A program made the position numbers and the translations under genes. The notes under the pieces were generated by a model, which saw only the letters and a list, made by a program, of their open reading frames with translations, did no database searches and was not told the DNA's origin. A stretch of 64,000 nucleotides of DNA from Bryobacteraceae bacterium (lineage in GTDB: Bacteria > Acidobacteriota > Terriglobia > Bryobacterales > Bryobacteraceae): the NCBI GenBank assembly GCA_025056455.1, contig JANWVY010000001.1, forward strand, positions 1,034,013 to 1,098,012, written 5' to 3'. Shown here piece after piece: positions 43,986-53,116 of the stretch (positions within the stretch are counted from its first letter, which is position 1; each line of letters starts with the position of its first letter).

Positions 43986-44447
43986 ATGAGTGAGGTCGCG
44001 CTTCGCTTGCTGTTTGCTGCCGTTGCCGGCGCCACTATTCGCATGTTGATCGCAACTCACGTTGTTCCCCTCCTTGCGGGACTGGTTTTGCTCGGACTGC
44101 TCGGCGGAGTACTCAGCTGGCATCTGGACAAATCCCGAATCCTGGTCGTCTCGTTGATGGCTGCCGGCTACTTTCTGACCAACCGGGTGGTTCAAACCGA
44201 ACCGGTTGTGGTGAAGGACCTCGGTCTTTCGCTGATCTGGGCCCTTGCGACAAACTTTTCCTTACCGTTCGCCTTGCCTGCTCTCGGCTCAATCATCGGA
44301 GCGCAGCTGGAAAAGAACCGTCAGGCTTCCGACAAGGAGCTGAATCTGACCGAAGAAGCGCTTCTGGCGGAGAAAATTGACCTAACGCCAGCCCCTCGGG
44401 ACCCTTACGATGAGCTGGAAATACCGGTGGACCCGAAGATCGGTTAA
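43986..44447 (+). CDS. Membrane protein of unknown function
   Basis: A 153-aa protein I do not recognise. About four helices (ALRLLFAAVAGATIRMLIA, VVPLLAGLVLLGLLGGVLSW, ILVVSLMAAGYFL, SLIWALATNFSLPFALPALGSIIGAQL) are followed by a charged cytosolic tail of about 45 residues (EKNRQASDKELNLTEEALL, then DPYDELEIP). It stands alone, divergent from the flagellar-rod-like gene and convergent with the siroheme-type gene. Confidence 0.7.
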   Translation: MSEVALRLLFAAVAGATIRMLIATHVVPLLAGLVLLGLLGGVLSWHLDKSRILVVSLMAAGYFLTNRVVQTEPVVVKDLGLSLIWALATNFSLPFALPALGSIIGAQLEKNRQASDKELNLTEEALLAEKIDLTPAPRDPYDELEIPVDPKIG

Positions 44448-44530
44448 GGGTATTCCCCTAGGTCGCCGCCCGTTTCGAGGGCGCACTTCGACGGTGCCTC
44501 GGGGCGCTTTTCCAAGAGCTGAGCCCTGCC

Positions 44531-45013
44531 TCAAGAGGTGGCATGTTTGTGATCCACGCGCTCTGACTCCTTGTCGAGCTCTGCGAGGAGCTTTTCCAGG
44601 TGAATTCGCAGCTGCTTAGCCAAGCGAGGATTCTGGCCGCTGGTTGAAACGGCGATTTGGACGTTGCCTCGCTCGAGTGTAGCGGGCACTAGGAAGCTGC
44701 ATTCTTCGAGACAGTCGGCTACATTCACCGGTATGCCGCGCGCATCAGCGCATCGCTTCACTTCCGCATTGACCTCACGCCGGTTCGTGGCGGCGAAGAT
44801 GAGTTTTGGCGACTCGATGTCGCTGGGGCGGAATTCCCGGGCCACAACCTGCACTCCGAGCTTCTCAAACTCGGGCAGAATCCGTGGGCTGACGACCGTC
44901 ACCCGAGCGCCGGCCTCCACCAACTTTTTACACTTGCGGAGGGCCACCCGTCCGCCGCCAACCACGAGGACAGCCTCGCCCTGCAACTTGAGAAACAGCG
45001 GGTAGTAGAGCAT
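44531..45013 (-). CDS. Precorrin-2 dehydrogenase/siroheme synthase N-terminal domain protein
   Basis: A 160-aa NAD-binding protein: MLYYPLFLKLQGEAVLVVGGGRVALRKCKKLVEAG is the CysG/Met8 N-domain pattern, with IFAATNRREVN and NVADCLEECSFLVPA following. The ATG at 45013 is chosen because this motif should begin the protein. It oxidises precorrin-2 to sirohydrochlorin; no ferrochelatase or methyltransferase part is fused, so these must be encoded elsewhere. Starts of this gene and der are 22 bp apart on opposite strands. Confidence 0.9.
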   Translation of the reverse strand: MLYYPLFLKLQGEAVLVVGGGRVALRKCKKLVEAGARVTVVSPRILPEFEKLGVQVVAREFRPSDIESPKLIFAATNRREVNAEVKRCADARGIPVNVADCLEECSFLVPATLERGNVQIAVSTSGQNPRLAKQLRIHLEKLLAELDKESERVDHKHATS

Positions 45014-45035
45014 ACCGGTGATACCATGGTCGCAG

Positions 45036-46349
45036 ATGCACGCTCCGCAAGGTCTGCCCGTGGTGGTCATCGTCGGGCGGCCGAATGTTGGCAAATCCAC
45101 TTTATTCAACGCAATCACAAGAACGCGACGGGCCATCGTCGGCGATGAACCAGGAATTACGCGCGACCGCATCCGCGGGGAGGCCAAATTTCGCGGGCGC
45201 CCCTTCGAGCTGATCGACACGGGCGGCATCGTTCCGAACGATGAGGATTTGATTCCGAGCGAAATTTTTCGCCAAGCTCGCGTAGCGCTTGAAGAAGCTT
45301 CCCACGTTCTTTTCCTCGTCGACGGGCGCGCAGAGATTACGGCGGCAGACCGGGAACTTGCTCAATTGCTGCGCCAGTTGGGAAAGCCCGTGACCTTGGT
45401 GGTGAATAAGATCGATGCACCTGTGCGGGAAACCTTGACGCATGAATTTTACTCCTTGGGCCTAGGCGATCCGTTCCCGGTTTCTGCGGAACACCGCCTC
45501 GGTCTTGACGATTTGCTCGATCATGTGACGCGAGACTTTGCCGTCAGTGTTGGCGAAGAGCAAGGGCCAGAAACTCGGATTAAAGTCGCCATCATCGGCC
45601 GACCAAATGTTGGCAAATCGACACTTCTGAATGCGCTGGTCGGCCAAGAACGCGCGATTGTGTCGCCTATTGCAGGAACCACGCGCGACGCTGTCGATGA
45701 ATCCATCAAGAAGGGCCAGACGACCTACACTTTCGTGGATACGGCTGGCATCCGGCGAAAGGGAAAAACGCGGTTCATGGCGGAAAAACTCAGCGTCGTC
45801 ATGGCGCGGCGCCACATCCGTATGGCCAATGTGGCCATCCTCGTATTGGACGCCTCCGAAGGTGTGGTGAATCTCGATGCCACGATTGCCGGCTATGCGC
45901 TCGAGGATGGGAGAGCGATTGTCATTTGCGTGAACAAGTGGGACATTGCAAAGGAACCGAGCCGCAAGCAGTTTTTACAACATGTCCGTGATGAGCTCAA
46001 ATTCCTCGAGTTCGCCCCTGTGGCGTTTGTTTCAGCGAAGACGGGGCGTGGCGTGAATCAGCTCTTTCCCCTGGTTTACCGCGCTTATCAATGCGCTTCC
46101 CAACGCGTGCCAACAGCCGAGCTGAACCGCTTTGTGGAATCGCTGAACCTGGATACGGATGTGAAGCTGAAATACATCACTCAGGCCTCGGTACGCCCCC
46201 CCACTTTCGTAGCGTTCCTCGGTGGAGGCGAAAAGGAGCTTCACTTTTCTACGGAGCGATTTTTGATCAACCGCTTGCGCGAGAAGTTTGGTTTTGAAGC
46301 AACACCGATTGTGTTGCGCACCCGCCCGAGCTCGAAACCTAGGAGTTAG
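45036..46349 (+). CDS. der: Ribosome-associated GTPase Der (EngA)
   Basis: A 437-aa protein with two tandem GTPase domains: GRPNVGKST and DTGGI near residues 15-60, and GRPNVGKST, DTAGIRRKG and NKWD in the second (about 185-310), then a KH-like C-terminal domain. Needed for 50S subunit maturation. ATG 45036 is used; a GTG at 45018 would add six residues. Confidence 0.97.
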   Translation: MHAPQGLPVVVIVGRPNVGKSTLFNAITRTRRAIVGDEPGITRDRIRGEAKFRGRPFELIDTGGIVPNDEDLIPSEIFRQARVALEEASHVLFLVDGRAEITAADRELAQLLRQLGKPVTLVVNKIDAPVRETLTHEFYSLGLGDPFPVSAEHRLGLDDLLDHVTRDFAVSVGEEQGPETRIKVAIIGRPNVGKSTLLNALVGQERAIVSPIAGTTRDAVDESIKKGQTTYTFVDTAGIRRKGKTRFMAEKLSVVMARRHIRMANVAILVLDASEGVVNLDATIAGYALEDGRAIVICVNKWDIAKEPSRKQFLQHVRDELKFLEFAPVAFVSAKTGRGVNQLFPLVYRAYQCASQRVPTAELNRFVESLNLDTDVKLKYITQASVRPPTFVAFLGGGEKELHFSTERFLINRLREKFGFEATPIVLRTRPSSKPRS

Positions 46350-46373
46350 GCGGGTGGCGCCCGAGCCTGAAGC

Positions 46374-46408
46374 AAGTGCCTGGCGCCGGAAAAGTGCTTG
46401 GCAACCGG
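46374..46408 (+). promoter_or_regulatory. Imperfect direct repeat upstream of xdhC
   Basis: AAGTGCCTGGCGCCGG (46374-46389) and AAGTGCTTGGCAACCGG (46392-46408) repeat with a period of 18 bp and end 4 nt before the TATAAT; they cover the -35 region. Possible binding site for a regulator. Confidence 0.35.
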
Positions 46409-46412
46409 GCGC

Positions 46413-46418
46413 TATAAT
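46413..46418 (+). promoter_or_regulatory. Consensus -10 (TATAAT) of xdhC
   Basis: A perfect TATAAT 8 nt before the GTG start at 46427; no Shine-Dalgarno sequence fits between them and no -35 at normal spacing. The mRNA would be leaderless. Confidence 0.5.
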
Positions 46419-46426
46419 CTTAAAGC

Positions 46427-47263
46427 GTGGATGTCTACGATGAGCTGGTGCGGTTGCGGCGCAGCGGCGAAAAGTGCGCTTTAGCCACCATCGTTCAGGT
46501 CAACGGCTCCATTCCCAGCTACCAAAGCGCGAAGCTGCTGGTGCGGCAGGATGGCAGTATTGTGGGCACTATTGGAGGCGGCTGCGTCGAAGCGGAAGTG
46601 TGGAATGTGGCCCGCGAGGTCATGGAAAGTGAAAAACCGCGACATCTCACCTTCAGTCTGAGCCAGGAGGCAGCCTACGATAACGGATTAATTTGTGGCG
46701 GGCAGTTGAATGTGTTCGTCGAGCCCGTTTTGCCCCAACCTTTCGCCTATATCTTTGGGGCCGGGCACGTTTCCAAGAGTCTCTCGAAAGTGGCCACCCT
46801 GGCGGGGTTCGCCACCATTGTGATCGATGACCGCGAACAATTCGCTAACCGGGAGCGATTTCCCGAAGCCGATCAGGTTTACGCCGAAGACTACGAGACG
46901 CTGTTCCCGAAACTGAAGATTACGGAAAGCAGCTACATCATCATCGTTACCCGGGGCCACCGGGACGACATGCGTGTGCTCAGATGGGCCCTCGAAACAC
47001 CGGCCCGCTACCTTGCCATGATTGGCAGCAAACGGAAGACCCTCAGCGTGATGCGGGAGCTCGAAAAGGAAGGTATTTCGCGCGAAGCCTTCGCGAAGCT
47101 GCACGCGCCGATGGGCCTTGAGATTGGAGCCATTACGCCCGAAGAAATCGCCGTCTCCGTCGTAGCGGAGATGATCGCTGTGCGCCGCGGCGCCGATCCT
47201 GCCTGGCGTGACATTTCGAAGTCCATCTTCATCAACGACAAGTTGCGTGCGGTAGTCAAGTGA
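46427..47263 (+). CDS. XdhC/CoxI-family molybdenum-enzyme maturation protein
   Basis: A 278-aa protein. The XdhC domain (residues about 10-70, ATIVQVNGSIPSYQSAKLLVRQDG and GGGCVEAEVW) and a Rossmann C-domain (AYIFGAGHVSKSLSKVATLAGFATIVIDDREQFANRERFPEAD, then MIGSKRK) are complete. XdhC binds and protects the sulfurated molybdenum cofactor and inserts it into xanthine dehydrogenase or CO dehydrogenase-type enzymes. No such enzyme gene is in the window. It overlaps the MocA-like gene by 4 bp. Confidence 0.9.
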   Translation: MDVYDELVRLRRSGEKCALATIVQVNGSIPSYQSAKLLVRQDGSIVGTIGGGCVEAEVWNVAREVMESEKPRHLTFSLSQEAAYDNGLICGGQLNVFVEPVLPQPFAYIFGAGHVSKSLSKVATLAGFATIVIDDREQFANRERFPEADQVYAEDYETLFPKLKITESSYIIIVTRGHRDDMRVLRWALETPARYLAMIGSKRKTLSVMRELEKEGISREAFAKLHAPMGLEIGAITPEEIAVSVVAEMIAVRRGADPAWRDISKSIFINDKLRAVVK

Positions 47264-47850
47264 AATTTGCCGCTTTGATTCTCGCCGGGGGCGCATCCCG
47301 GAGAATGGGCCAGCCAAAAGCTCTGCTGCCCTTTGGACGCAACTGCTTTGTGGACCACTTGGTGGAGGTTTATGGAGCTTATTGCGATCCTGTCATCGTG
47401 GTGTTAGGGCACGAACACGAGCGGATTCGCCGTGGTCTCCAATCCTACCCTCAGATTGTTGTTAACCCCGACCCAGAGCGGGGTCAGTTCAGCTCGTTGC
47501 AGTGCGGCCTACAGCAAGTGCCGGCCGACCGGGATGGCTTTGTGTTTACGCCCGTCGATTATCCCGGTGTCCGCCGCGAAACCGTTGGGCTGCTTGTCGA
47601 GCGGTTGCAAGAAGGCCACGCTCTGTGCGCGGTTCCGCGTTATTTGGGAAAGCATGGCCACCCGGTGGCCTGCCACGCCTGTTTAAAGGAAGAATTTCTC
47701 GCGCTTCCCGCCGATGGCCAAGCGCGCGCAGTTGTCCACCGTCACCGCCACAACACGGTCTACGTGGACGTCGAAGACCCAGGCATCGTTCTCGATGTGG
47801 ATGATCCAGCCGCCTATGCGCGCTTATTAAGCGAGGTTGCGCCGGCATGA
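47260..47850 (+). CDS. MocA-like molybdenum cofactor nucleotidyltransferase
   Basis: A 196-aa NTP transferase: LILAGGASRRMGQPKALLPFG at the start and FTPVDYPGVRRETV, GHPVACH later. In the MocA branch the enzyme attaches CMP to molybdopterin. Adjacent XdhC fits this, since both serve cytosine-dinucleotide-type molybdo-hydroxylases. GTG start overlapping xdhC, ATGA overlap with the AsmA gene. Confidence 0.88.
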   Translation: MKFAALILAGGASRRMGQPKALLPFGRNCFVDHLVEVYGAYCDPVIVVLGHEHERIRRGLQSYPQIVVNPDPERGQFSSLQCGLQQVPADRDGFVFTPVDYPGVRRETVGLLVERLQEGHALCAVPRYLGKHGHPVACHACLKEEFLALPADGQARAVVHRHRHNTVYVDVEDPGIVLDVDDPAAYARLLSEVAPA

Positions 47851-50165
47851 AAAGAACATTTCTGCTCGCGGTTGGGGTCCTAGCGGGGATTGCCATCTTG
47901 GTTCCCCTGAGAAACGCTGACGCGTTTAAAGACCGTATCCAGCGGGCGATCGAGCAAGCCCTGGGCCGCCGGGTGGATATTTCTGGCAAAGCTCGCTTCA
48001 GCTTGTGGAACGGTCCTGGGTTTTCCCTGACTGACGTCGTGATTCATGAGGCCCCAGCTGCCGGAATCGAGCCCTTCGCCTACGTCGCTTCGCTGGGCGC
48101 CACCATCCGGCTCACCAGCCTGTTGAGCGGCAAATGGGAGCTTTCTCGCATTACGCTTGATGAGCCGACAGTCAATCTCGTCAAATTTAGCGGTGGATGG
48201 AATGTACAGCCCTTGCTTCAGCGATCACACGCGAGCGCCCAGGGAGAGGTCCCGGAAATTCGTGTGCGCGGCGGACGCATCAATTTCAAACTCGACGACA
48301 CGAAAGTCGTCTTTTATTGCGCCAACGCCGACGTCGATGTGTCTGCCGATGGCGATCGAGGCTTGCGGCTGAGATTCTCGGTTGAGCCAGCCCGCACGGA
48401 TCGGGCCGCCCAAGGCTTTGGAACGCTGACTGGCAGTGGTTTCTATCGCCGCTTTGGGGATAAGCCGCCTGAAGTCGACCTGGAGCTGGATCTGGAGCGC
48501 AGCGCGCTTGCCGACATCGCAACGCTAGTTGAAGGCAGCGGTACGGAACTTAACGGGTTTCTCGCGGCGCAAGCCCGGATCCAGGGGCCTTTGAACGCCA
48601 TGCGCATCGAAGGTCGTTTGCGACTCGAGGATATCCAGCGCTTTGATCTTCTGCGGGCCGGCAGTGGCACCTGGCCCCTGCAATATCGTGGCACGCTCGA
48701 TTTTCCCGCGGGAGAACTCGATATCCGAACCCGAGCTCAGGCCAAGCGCGAACTGTTCCGGCTGCGAGTGCGGGGACGTTCGCTGTTCTCAAATCCTGCC
48801 TGGGGCGCGATCGTCGAGTTTCATGAGTTGCCGGTCGGTGCACTGCAAGAGCTCTTTCAGTATTTGAATGTCGATCTTCCGGAACGCGGTGGTTTGAGCG
48901 GGAAGATCAGCGGCGTTCTTGGGTTTTCTCAAGAGCGAGGTTTACAAGGGATGCTCCGCATGCCGGAGCTTTCCTTGAAGCTTTCTCAAGGCGCTGCTCA
49001 GATTGCGGACGCCATCTTGAGCGTGGATCACGGAGAATGGAAACTGCATCCCGCACAGTTGGACCTGGGCGATGGAGTCACGGCTGTCGTCGAAGGCAGC
49101 TATAGCGCAGCACGGCAATCTTTTCTCTGGAAAAGTGGCTCGCGACCGCTCCCGCTTCCCGTAGTCGTCTCGAGCCAGCGAAAGCTGCTAGGGGTCGACC
49201 GCGTACCCCTGCTAGAACGTTTCACTGGCGGCGTCTGGCAAGGGGCGCTCGAATATACAAAACTCGCCGACGGCCAGCCCTTGTGGAGTGGAGGTTTCAC
49301 CATCCGCGCCGCGAAGCTGCCGCTTGAAGGGTTATCCTCCCCAGTGCAAATCCACTCCGCCACAGGTTCGCTCATACAGAACCGCCTGGCGCTCAATTCC
49401 ATTCAAGGCGCGGCCGGCGAAATCCAATTCCGCGCCTCGCTGCGGGAAGAAACAACCAGACCACCTAGACTTCAACTGGTGATTGATCAACTCGAAGTGG
49501 CAGAACTTGAAAAACTCTTGTTACCCACTCTGAAGCGTTCCACGGGCATCTTGCGGACCTTGAGCTTCCGCCCGCAACTCTTGCCTGACTGGCTCAGGCA
49601 GCGGCGGCTCCAACTCCAGTTCCAAATCGCGAGCCTTCACAGAGGCGAGACATGGCTTGGTTCGCTGCAAGGAAAAGCAAACTGGGATGGCGGCTTCATT
49701 GAGCTCGCCGAGGCCCGCTGGGAACGCGAAGAGGCGACCGCGCTTGCCCAAGCATCGGTTCGCTTGTTCCGCAGTGAGCCCGAATATCGACTTCGAGCGG
49801 AAGTAAAAAATTTGCCTTGGATGGGAGGAGAACTCGAAGGAACCATTAACTTGGAAACCTGGGGCACGGGAGCCGCTCTCCTCCGCAATGCGAAATCGTC
49901 CGGCAAGCTTATGGGACGCAATCTCGACTTGGGCCCAGAAGCGGATCTGGCTTCCATGACCGCAGCCTACGAATTCTCCGGCGCTCGATCCCCTTCCCTG
50001 AAATTGACCACCGTGGAGATGGTGGCTGGCGCTGAGACGTTCACCGGCCAGGGTGGCTCAGAGACGGATGGGAAACTGACGGTTGAACTCAGCAGCGCAA
50101 CGAAGCGAAGGTTACGCATGGCGGGCACGGTTTGGCCATTTCAATTGGAGGTCGCTGCGCGCTAG
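47847..50165 (+). CDS. AsmA-family envelope protein
   Basis: A 772-aa protein with an N-terminal membrane anchor (TFLLAVGVLAGIAILVPL) and the AsmA start (DRIQRAIEQALGRRVDISGKARFSLWNGPGFSLTDVVIHEAP), then long beta-rich repeats to the end. AsmA-like proteins bridge the inner and outer membrane and move phospholipid. Its place after xdhC-mocA looks accidental; the overlap suggests co-transcription. Confidence 0.85.
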   Translation: MKRTFLLAVGVLAGIAILVPLRNADAFKDRIQRAIEQALGRRVDISGKARFSLWNGPGFSLTDVVIHEAPAAGIEPFAYVASLGATIRLTSLLSGKWELSRITLDEPTVNLVKFSGGWNVQPLLQRSHASAQGEVPEIRVRGGRINFKLDDTKVVFYCANADVDVSADGDRGLRLRFSVEPARTDRAAQGFGTLTGSGFYRRFGDKPPEVDLELDLERSALADIATLVEGSGTELNGFLAAQARIQGPLNAMRIEGRLRLEDIQRFDLLRAGSGTWPLQYRGTLDFPAGELDIRTRAQAKRELFRLRVRGRSLFSNPAWGAIVEFHELPVGALQELFQYLNVDLPERGGLSGKISGVLGFSQERGLQGMLRMPELSLKLSQGAAQIADAILSVDHGEWKLHPAQLDLGDGVTAVVEGSYSAARQSFLWKSGSRPLPLPVVVSSQRKLLGVDRVPLLERFTGGVWQGALEYTKLADGQPLWSGGFTIRAAKLPLEGLSSPVQIHSATGSLIQNRLALNSIQGAAGEIQFRASLREETTRPPRLQLVIDQLEVAELEKLLLPTLKRSTGILRTLSFRPQLLPDWLRQRRLQLQFQIASLHRGETWLGSLQGKANWDGGFIELAEARWEREEATALAQASVRLFRSEPEYRLRAEVKNLPWMGGELEGTINLETWGTGAALLRNAKSSGKLMGRNLDLGPEADLASMTAAYEFSGARSPSLKLTTVEMVAGAETFTGQGGSETDGKLTVELSSATKRRLRMAGTVWPFQLEVAAR

Positions 50166-50168
50166 ACC

Positions 50169-50627
50169 ATGCCCTCCGGGAAGACCAAGAAGGATGATCG
50201 CCGATATCCGCAGCGACCGATTCTCGGCGTAGGCGCCTTGATCTTTTCTCGGAATCGGATCTTGTTAGTCGAACGAGGCAAGCCTCCGTTGCAAGGTTAC
50301 TGGTCGTTGCCGGGCGGCGTGGTCGAGGTGGGAGAGCGTTTAGAGGATGGAATCCGCCGTGAAGTCCGCGAAGAAACGGGCCTTGAAGTGACTCCGATCA
50401 AAGTGGCGACCATTTTTGAACGAATCATTCTGGATGCGAACGGCAAGACTGAGTATCACTACGTGCTGATCGATTATCTTTGTCGGCCGCGCGGAGGCCA
50501 CATCAGAGCCGGTTCGGATGTAAGCGCGCTGGCCTGGGTGCGCAAAGAAGACCTCCACCACTACCGTTTGACCGAAGGGACGTTGCCTGTGATTTTGAAC
50601 GCGTTTGGGCAGCGGCGCAAAAAGTGA
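50169..50627 (+). CDS. Nudix hydrolase
   Basis: A 152-aa protein with the Nudix box GGVVEVGERLEDGIRREVREETGL. The fold PILGVGALIFSRNRILLVERGKPPLQGYWSLPGG and a tail DVSALAWVRKEDLHHYRLTEGT resemble ADP-ribose or NADH-type diphosphatases; substrate unassigned. It sits 3 bp after the AsmA gene and 3 bp before mutS2. Confidence 0.92.
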   Translation: MPSGKTKKDDRRYPQRPILGVGALIFSRNRILLVERGKPPLQGYWSLPGGVVEVGERLEDGIRREVREETGLEVTPIKVATIFERIILDANGKTEYHYVLIDYLCRPRGGHIRAGSDVSALAWVRKEDLHHYRLTEGTLPVILNAFGQRRKK

Positions 50628-50630
50628 GCC

Positions 50631-53051
50631 ATGAGGAACGCCAGCGCGGACCTATTGGAATTTGAATCCCTGCGCGAGCTCCTGGGCCAGTATGTCGGCA
50701 GCCCGCAAGGTCGCGAAGAGCTGCGAAAAATCAGCCCCCAAGTCAACCGGGTGTGGCTTGAAGAAGTGCACGCCTTGACCGCCGAGGCGATTGACTATCT
50801 CAAGGATGCCAGCAGGCCACAAACGACAGCTCGCGGGACCGCTACGCGCCTGCGCTTCAGCGATTTAGCGGATCTCCAGCCCGTCTCTCAGAAACTGCGA
50901 ATTGAAGGTGCCGTTCTGGAAGGCAAAGAGATTTTCGATTTACTGGCCCTTGCTGACCGAGCCATGCAGGCTCGCTCCCTGCTGGTTTCCGTCAGAGAGC
51001 GTTATCCGCGTCTTGCCAGCAAGGCTCTTTCCCTCGGCGAGCTTCACCCGTTGATTCAAGATTTAAGTGGAAAGATCCTGCCGGACGGAAGCTTGTCTGA
51101 CGAAGCGAGCCCGAGCCTCCATCGCTTGCGCCGGGCGATCGAACGGCAAAAGAAGGCGATTCAGGAATCACTGGAGCGCTTCGTGCGCGCCCACCGCGAT
51201 GATGGCGTCTTGCAGGAAGACTTCATTACCCTGCGCAACGAACGATTTGTCGTCCCGGTGGTTCAGGGCCAGCAGGGACGCGTGCAGGGCGTGATTCATG
51301 GCTCGAGCGCCAGCGGCCACACCCTCTTTCTCGAGCCGCTGGAAACCATCCACCTCAACAACGAAATGGTGCGGCTGCGCGAGGAGGAACTGCGGGAAGA
51401 GCACCGCATTCTGCGGGAAATCACAAGCCGTTTGCGCCGGCAAGCGCCAGAGCTGACCACGGCCATTGGCGTGATGGGCGAACTCGATTTGCTGTTTGCC
51501 AAGGCGAGCTTCGCCCTGGATTTTGATTGTGCGCCGCCGCGTTTTGCCTCTGAGCAGTCCCCTGTGCTCAAACTCGAAGCGGCCCGCCATCCTTTGCTAG
51601 AGAACGTGTTGCGGAAGCAAGGCAAGACCGTTGTGCCGGTTAGCTTCACTCTGGACGCTTCGCGGCGCACCTTGTTGCTTAGCGGACCGAATACTGGGGG
51701 CAAGACGGTCACTTTGAAGACGGTCGGCCTACTCGCGCTCATGGCGCAATCGGGAATTCCAGTGCCGGCACGCGCGGCCGAATTCCCAGTCTTTGACCAA
51801 GTTCTGGCCGATCTCGGGGACAACCAATCGATTGCGGAAAGTCTGTCCAGCTTTTCGGCTCACATTCGCCGGATCCGGGAAATGCTCTCCATTGTGACAT
51901 CCGAGTCGCTCGTGTTGCTGGACGAGCTCGGCCGGGCAACCGATCCGGAGGAGGGGGGCGCTCTGGGGGTAGCCATTCTGGAACACTTCCGTCAGTGGCG
52001 CGCTTTCACGCTGGCCTCGACGCACCTGCTGGCTCTGAAGCTGTACGGCGCGACCTGCGAGGGAGTCGCCAATGCCTCGATGGGTTTTAACCGCGAGACA
52101 CTGGAGCCCACTTACGTGCTGCGAATCGGAGTGCCGGGAGAATCGGCCGGTCTTGAGATTGCAAGCCGCCTTGGCATGCCGCCAGATCTTATTGCGAGAG
52201 CTCGCGCTGCCATGACCAGCCGGGAGCGCGACCTCGTAGAGTTGCTCTCTCGCCTGCAACTCCGGATCGAAGAATTTGAGGCGGAAAAAGCCGCGCTTGA
52301 GCACCAGCGCTTGCAACTGGCCGAACGGGAAAAGCAGCTGGCCGGAGAGTGGGAACGCAAAGAAAAGCTCAAACTCCGCGAACTAGAGCAGCGCCTTGAC
52401 GCCGCCATCGAAAAATTTACTCAGCAGTCCCGAGAAACTCTTGAGAGCATGCAGCAAGCCGCCCTGTCCCGCAAGGCTTTGGAATCGGCTGAACGAAAAG
52501 TCAACCGCGTGATCCGTGAACTGCGGCAGGAATTCCATCAGGTCATGGCCGGGACAACGAATCGCGGGAACACCTCCGTGCCCTCCACGGGGACTCTTAC
52601 TGAGGGCTGCCGCGTTCGTTTAAAAAACGTTCGTGAGCCTGCGCGTGTTAGGCGCCTCCTGGGTTCAGACCGCCTCGAAGTCGAAGCGGGATTTGTCAAA
52701 ATGCAGGTCTGCTTGGAAGACGTGCTTGAAGTCTTGCCTCCCAGTCAAGAGCCGTCTAGACTGCCTGCCAATGTTAGTTTTCAATCGGAAGGCCCGAAAT
52801 GGGACGTGTCCTATCGGGAGCTCAACGTGATCGGGAAACGGGCCGAGGAGGCCCTTGAGGAGGTGGACCGTTTTCTTGATCAAGCCATCATGGCTTCGGT
52901 GGACCGCGTGAGGATTGTCCACGGACATGGCATGGGCGTGCTCAAAAGAGCCATTGGTGATCTGCTCAGCAAACATCCCCATGTGGCCAAGCATTACCCG
53001 GCCTCGCCAGGGGAGGGCGGAAGCGCGGCCACCATCGCTGAGCTGAAATGA
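50631..53051 (+). CDS. mutS2: MutS2 (DNA-binding ATPase with Smr domain)
   Basis: An 806-aa protein. N-terminal MutS-type core and clamp regions, ATPase Walker A SGPNTGGKTVTLKT near 350, LDELGRATDPEEGGALG Walker B, a coiled coil (about 530-640), and a C-terminal Smr nuclease domain with VHGHGMGVLKRAI. Lacks the mismatch-recognition domain of MutS. Roles: suppression of recombination and rescue of stalled ribosomes. Converges on vgrG with a 65-bp gap in which I see no terminator. Confidence 0.97.
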   Translation: MRNASADLLEFESLRELLGQYVGSPQGREELRKISPQVNRVWLEEVHALTAEAIDYLKDASRPQTTARGTATRLRFSDLADLQPVSQKLRIEGAVLEGKEIFDLLALADRAMQARSLLVSVRERYPRLASKALSLGELHPLIQDLSGKILPDGSLSDEASPSLHRLRRAIERQKKAIQESLERFVRAHRDDGVLQEDFITLRNERFVVPVVQGQQGRVQGVIHGSSASGHTLFLEPLETIHLNNEMVRLREEELREEHRILREITSRLRRQAPELTTAIGVMGELDLLFAKASFALDFDCAPPRFASEQSPVLKLEAARHPLLENVLRKQGKTVVPVSFTLDASRRTLLLSGPNTGGKTVTLKTVGLLALMAQSGIPVPARAAEFPVFDQVLADLGDNQSIAESLSSFSAHIRRIREMLSIVTSESLVLLDELGRATDPEEGGALGVAILEHFRQWRAFTLASTHLLALKLYGATCEGVANASMGFNRETLEPTYVLRIGVPGESAGLEIASRLGMPPDLIARARAAMTSRERDLVELLSRLQLRIEEFEAEKAALEHQRLQLAEREKQLAGEWERKEKLKLRELEQRLDAAIEKFTQQSRETLESMQQAALSRKALESAERKVNRVIRELRQEFHQVMAGTTNRGNTSVPSTGTLTEGCRVRLKNVREPARVRRLLGSDRLEVEAGFVKMQVCLEDVLEVLPPSQEPSRLPANVSFQSEGPKWDVSYRELNVIGKRAEEALEEVDRFLDQAIMASVDRVRIVHGHGMGVLKRAIGDLLSKHPHVAKHYPASPGEGGSAATIAELK

Positions 53052-53116
53052 TAGTGGCCTAGACTTGACGCACTCCAGAAACCAAAACCCAAAACGCAAT
53101 CCGAATCGTACGAGCT

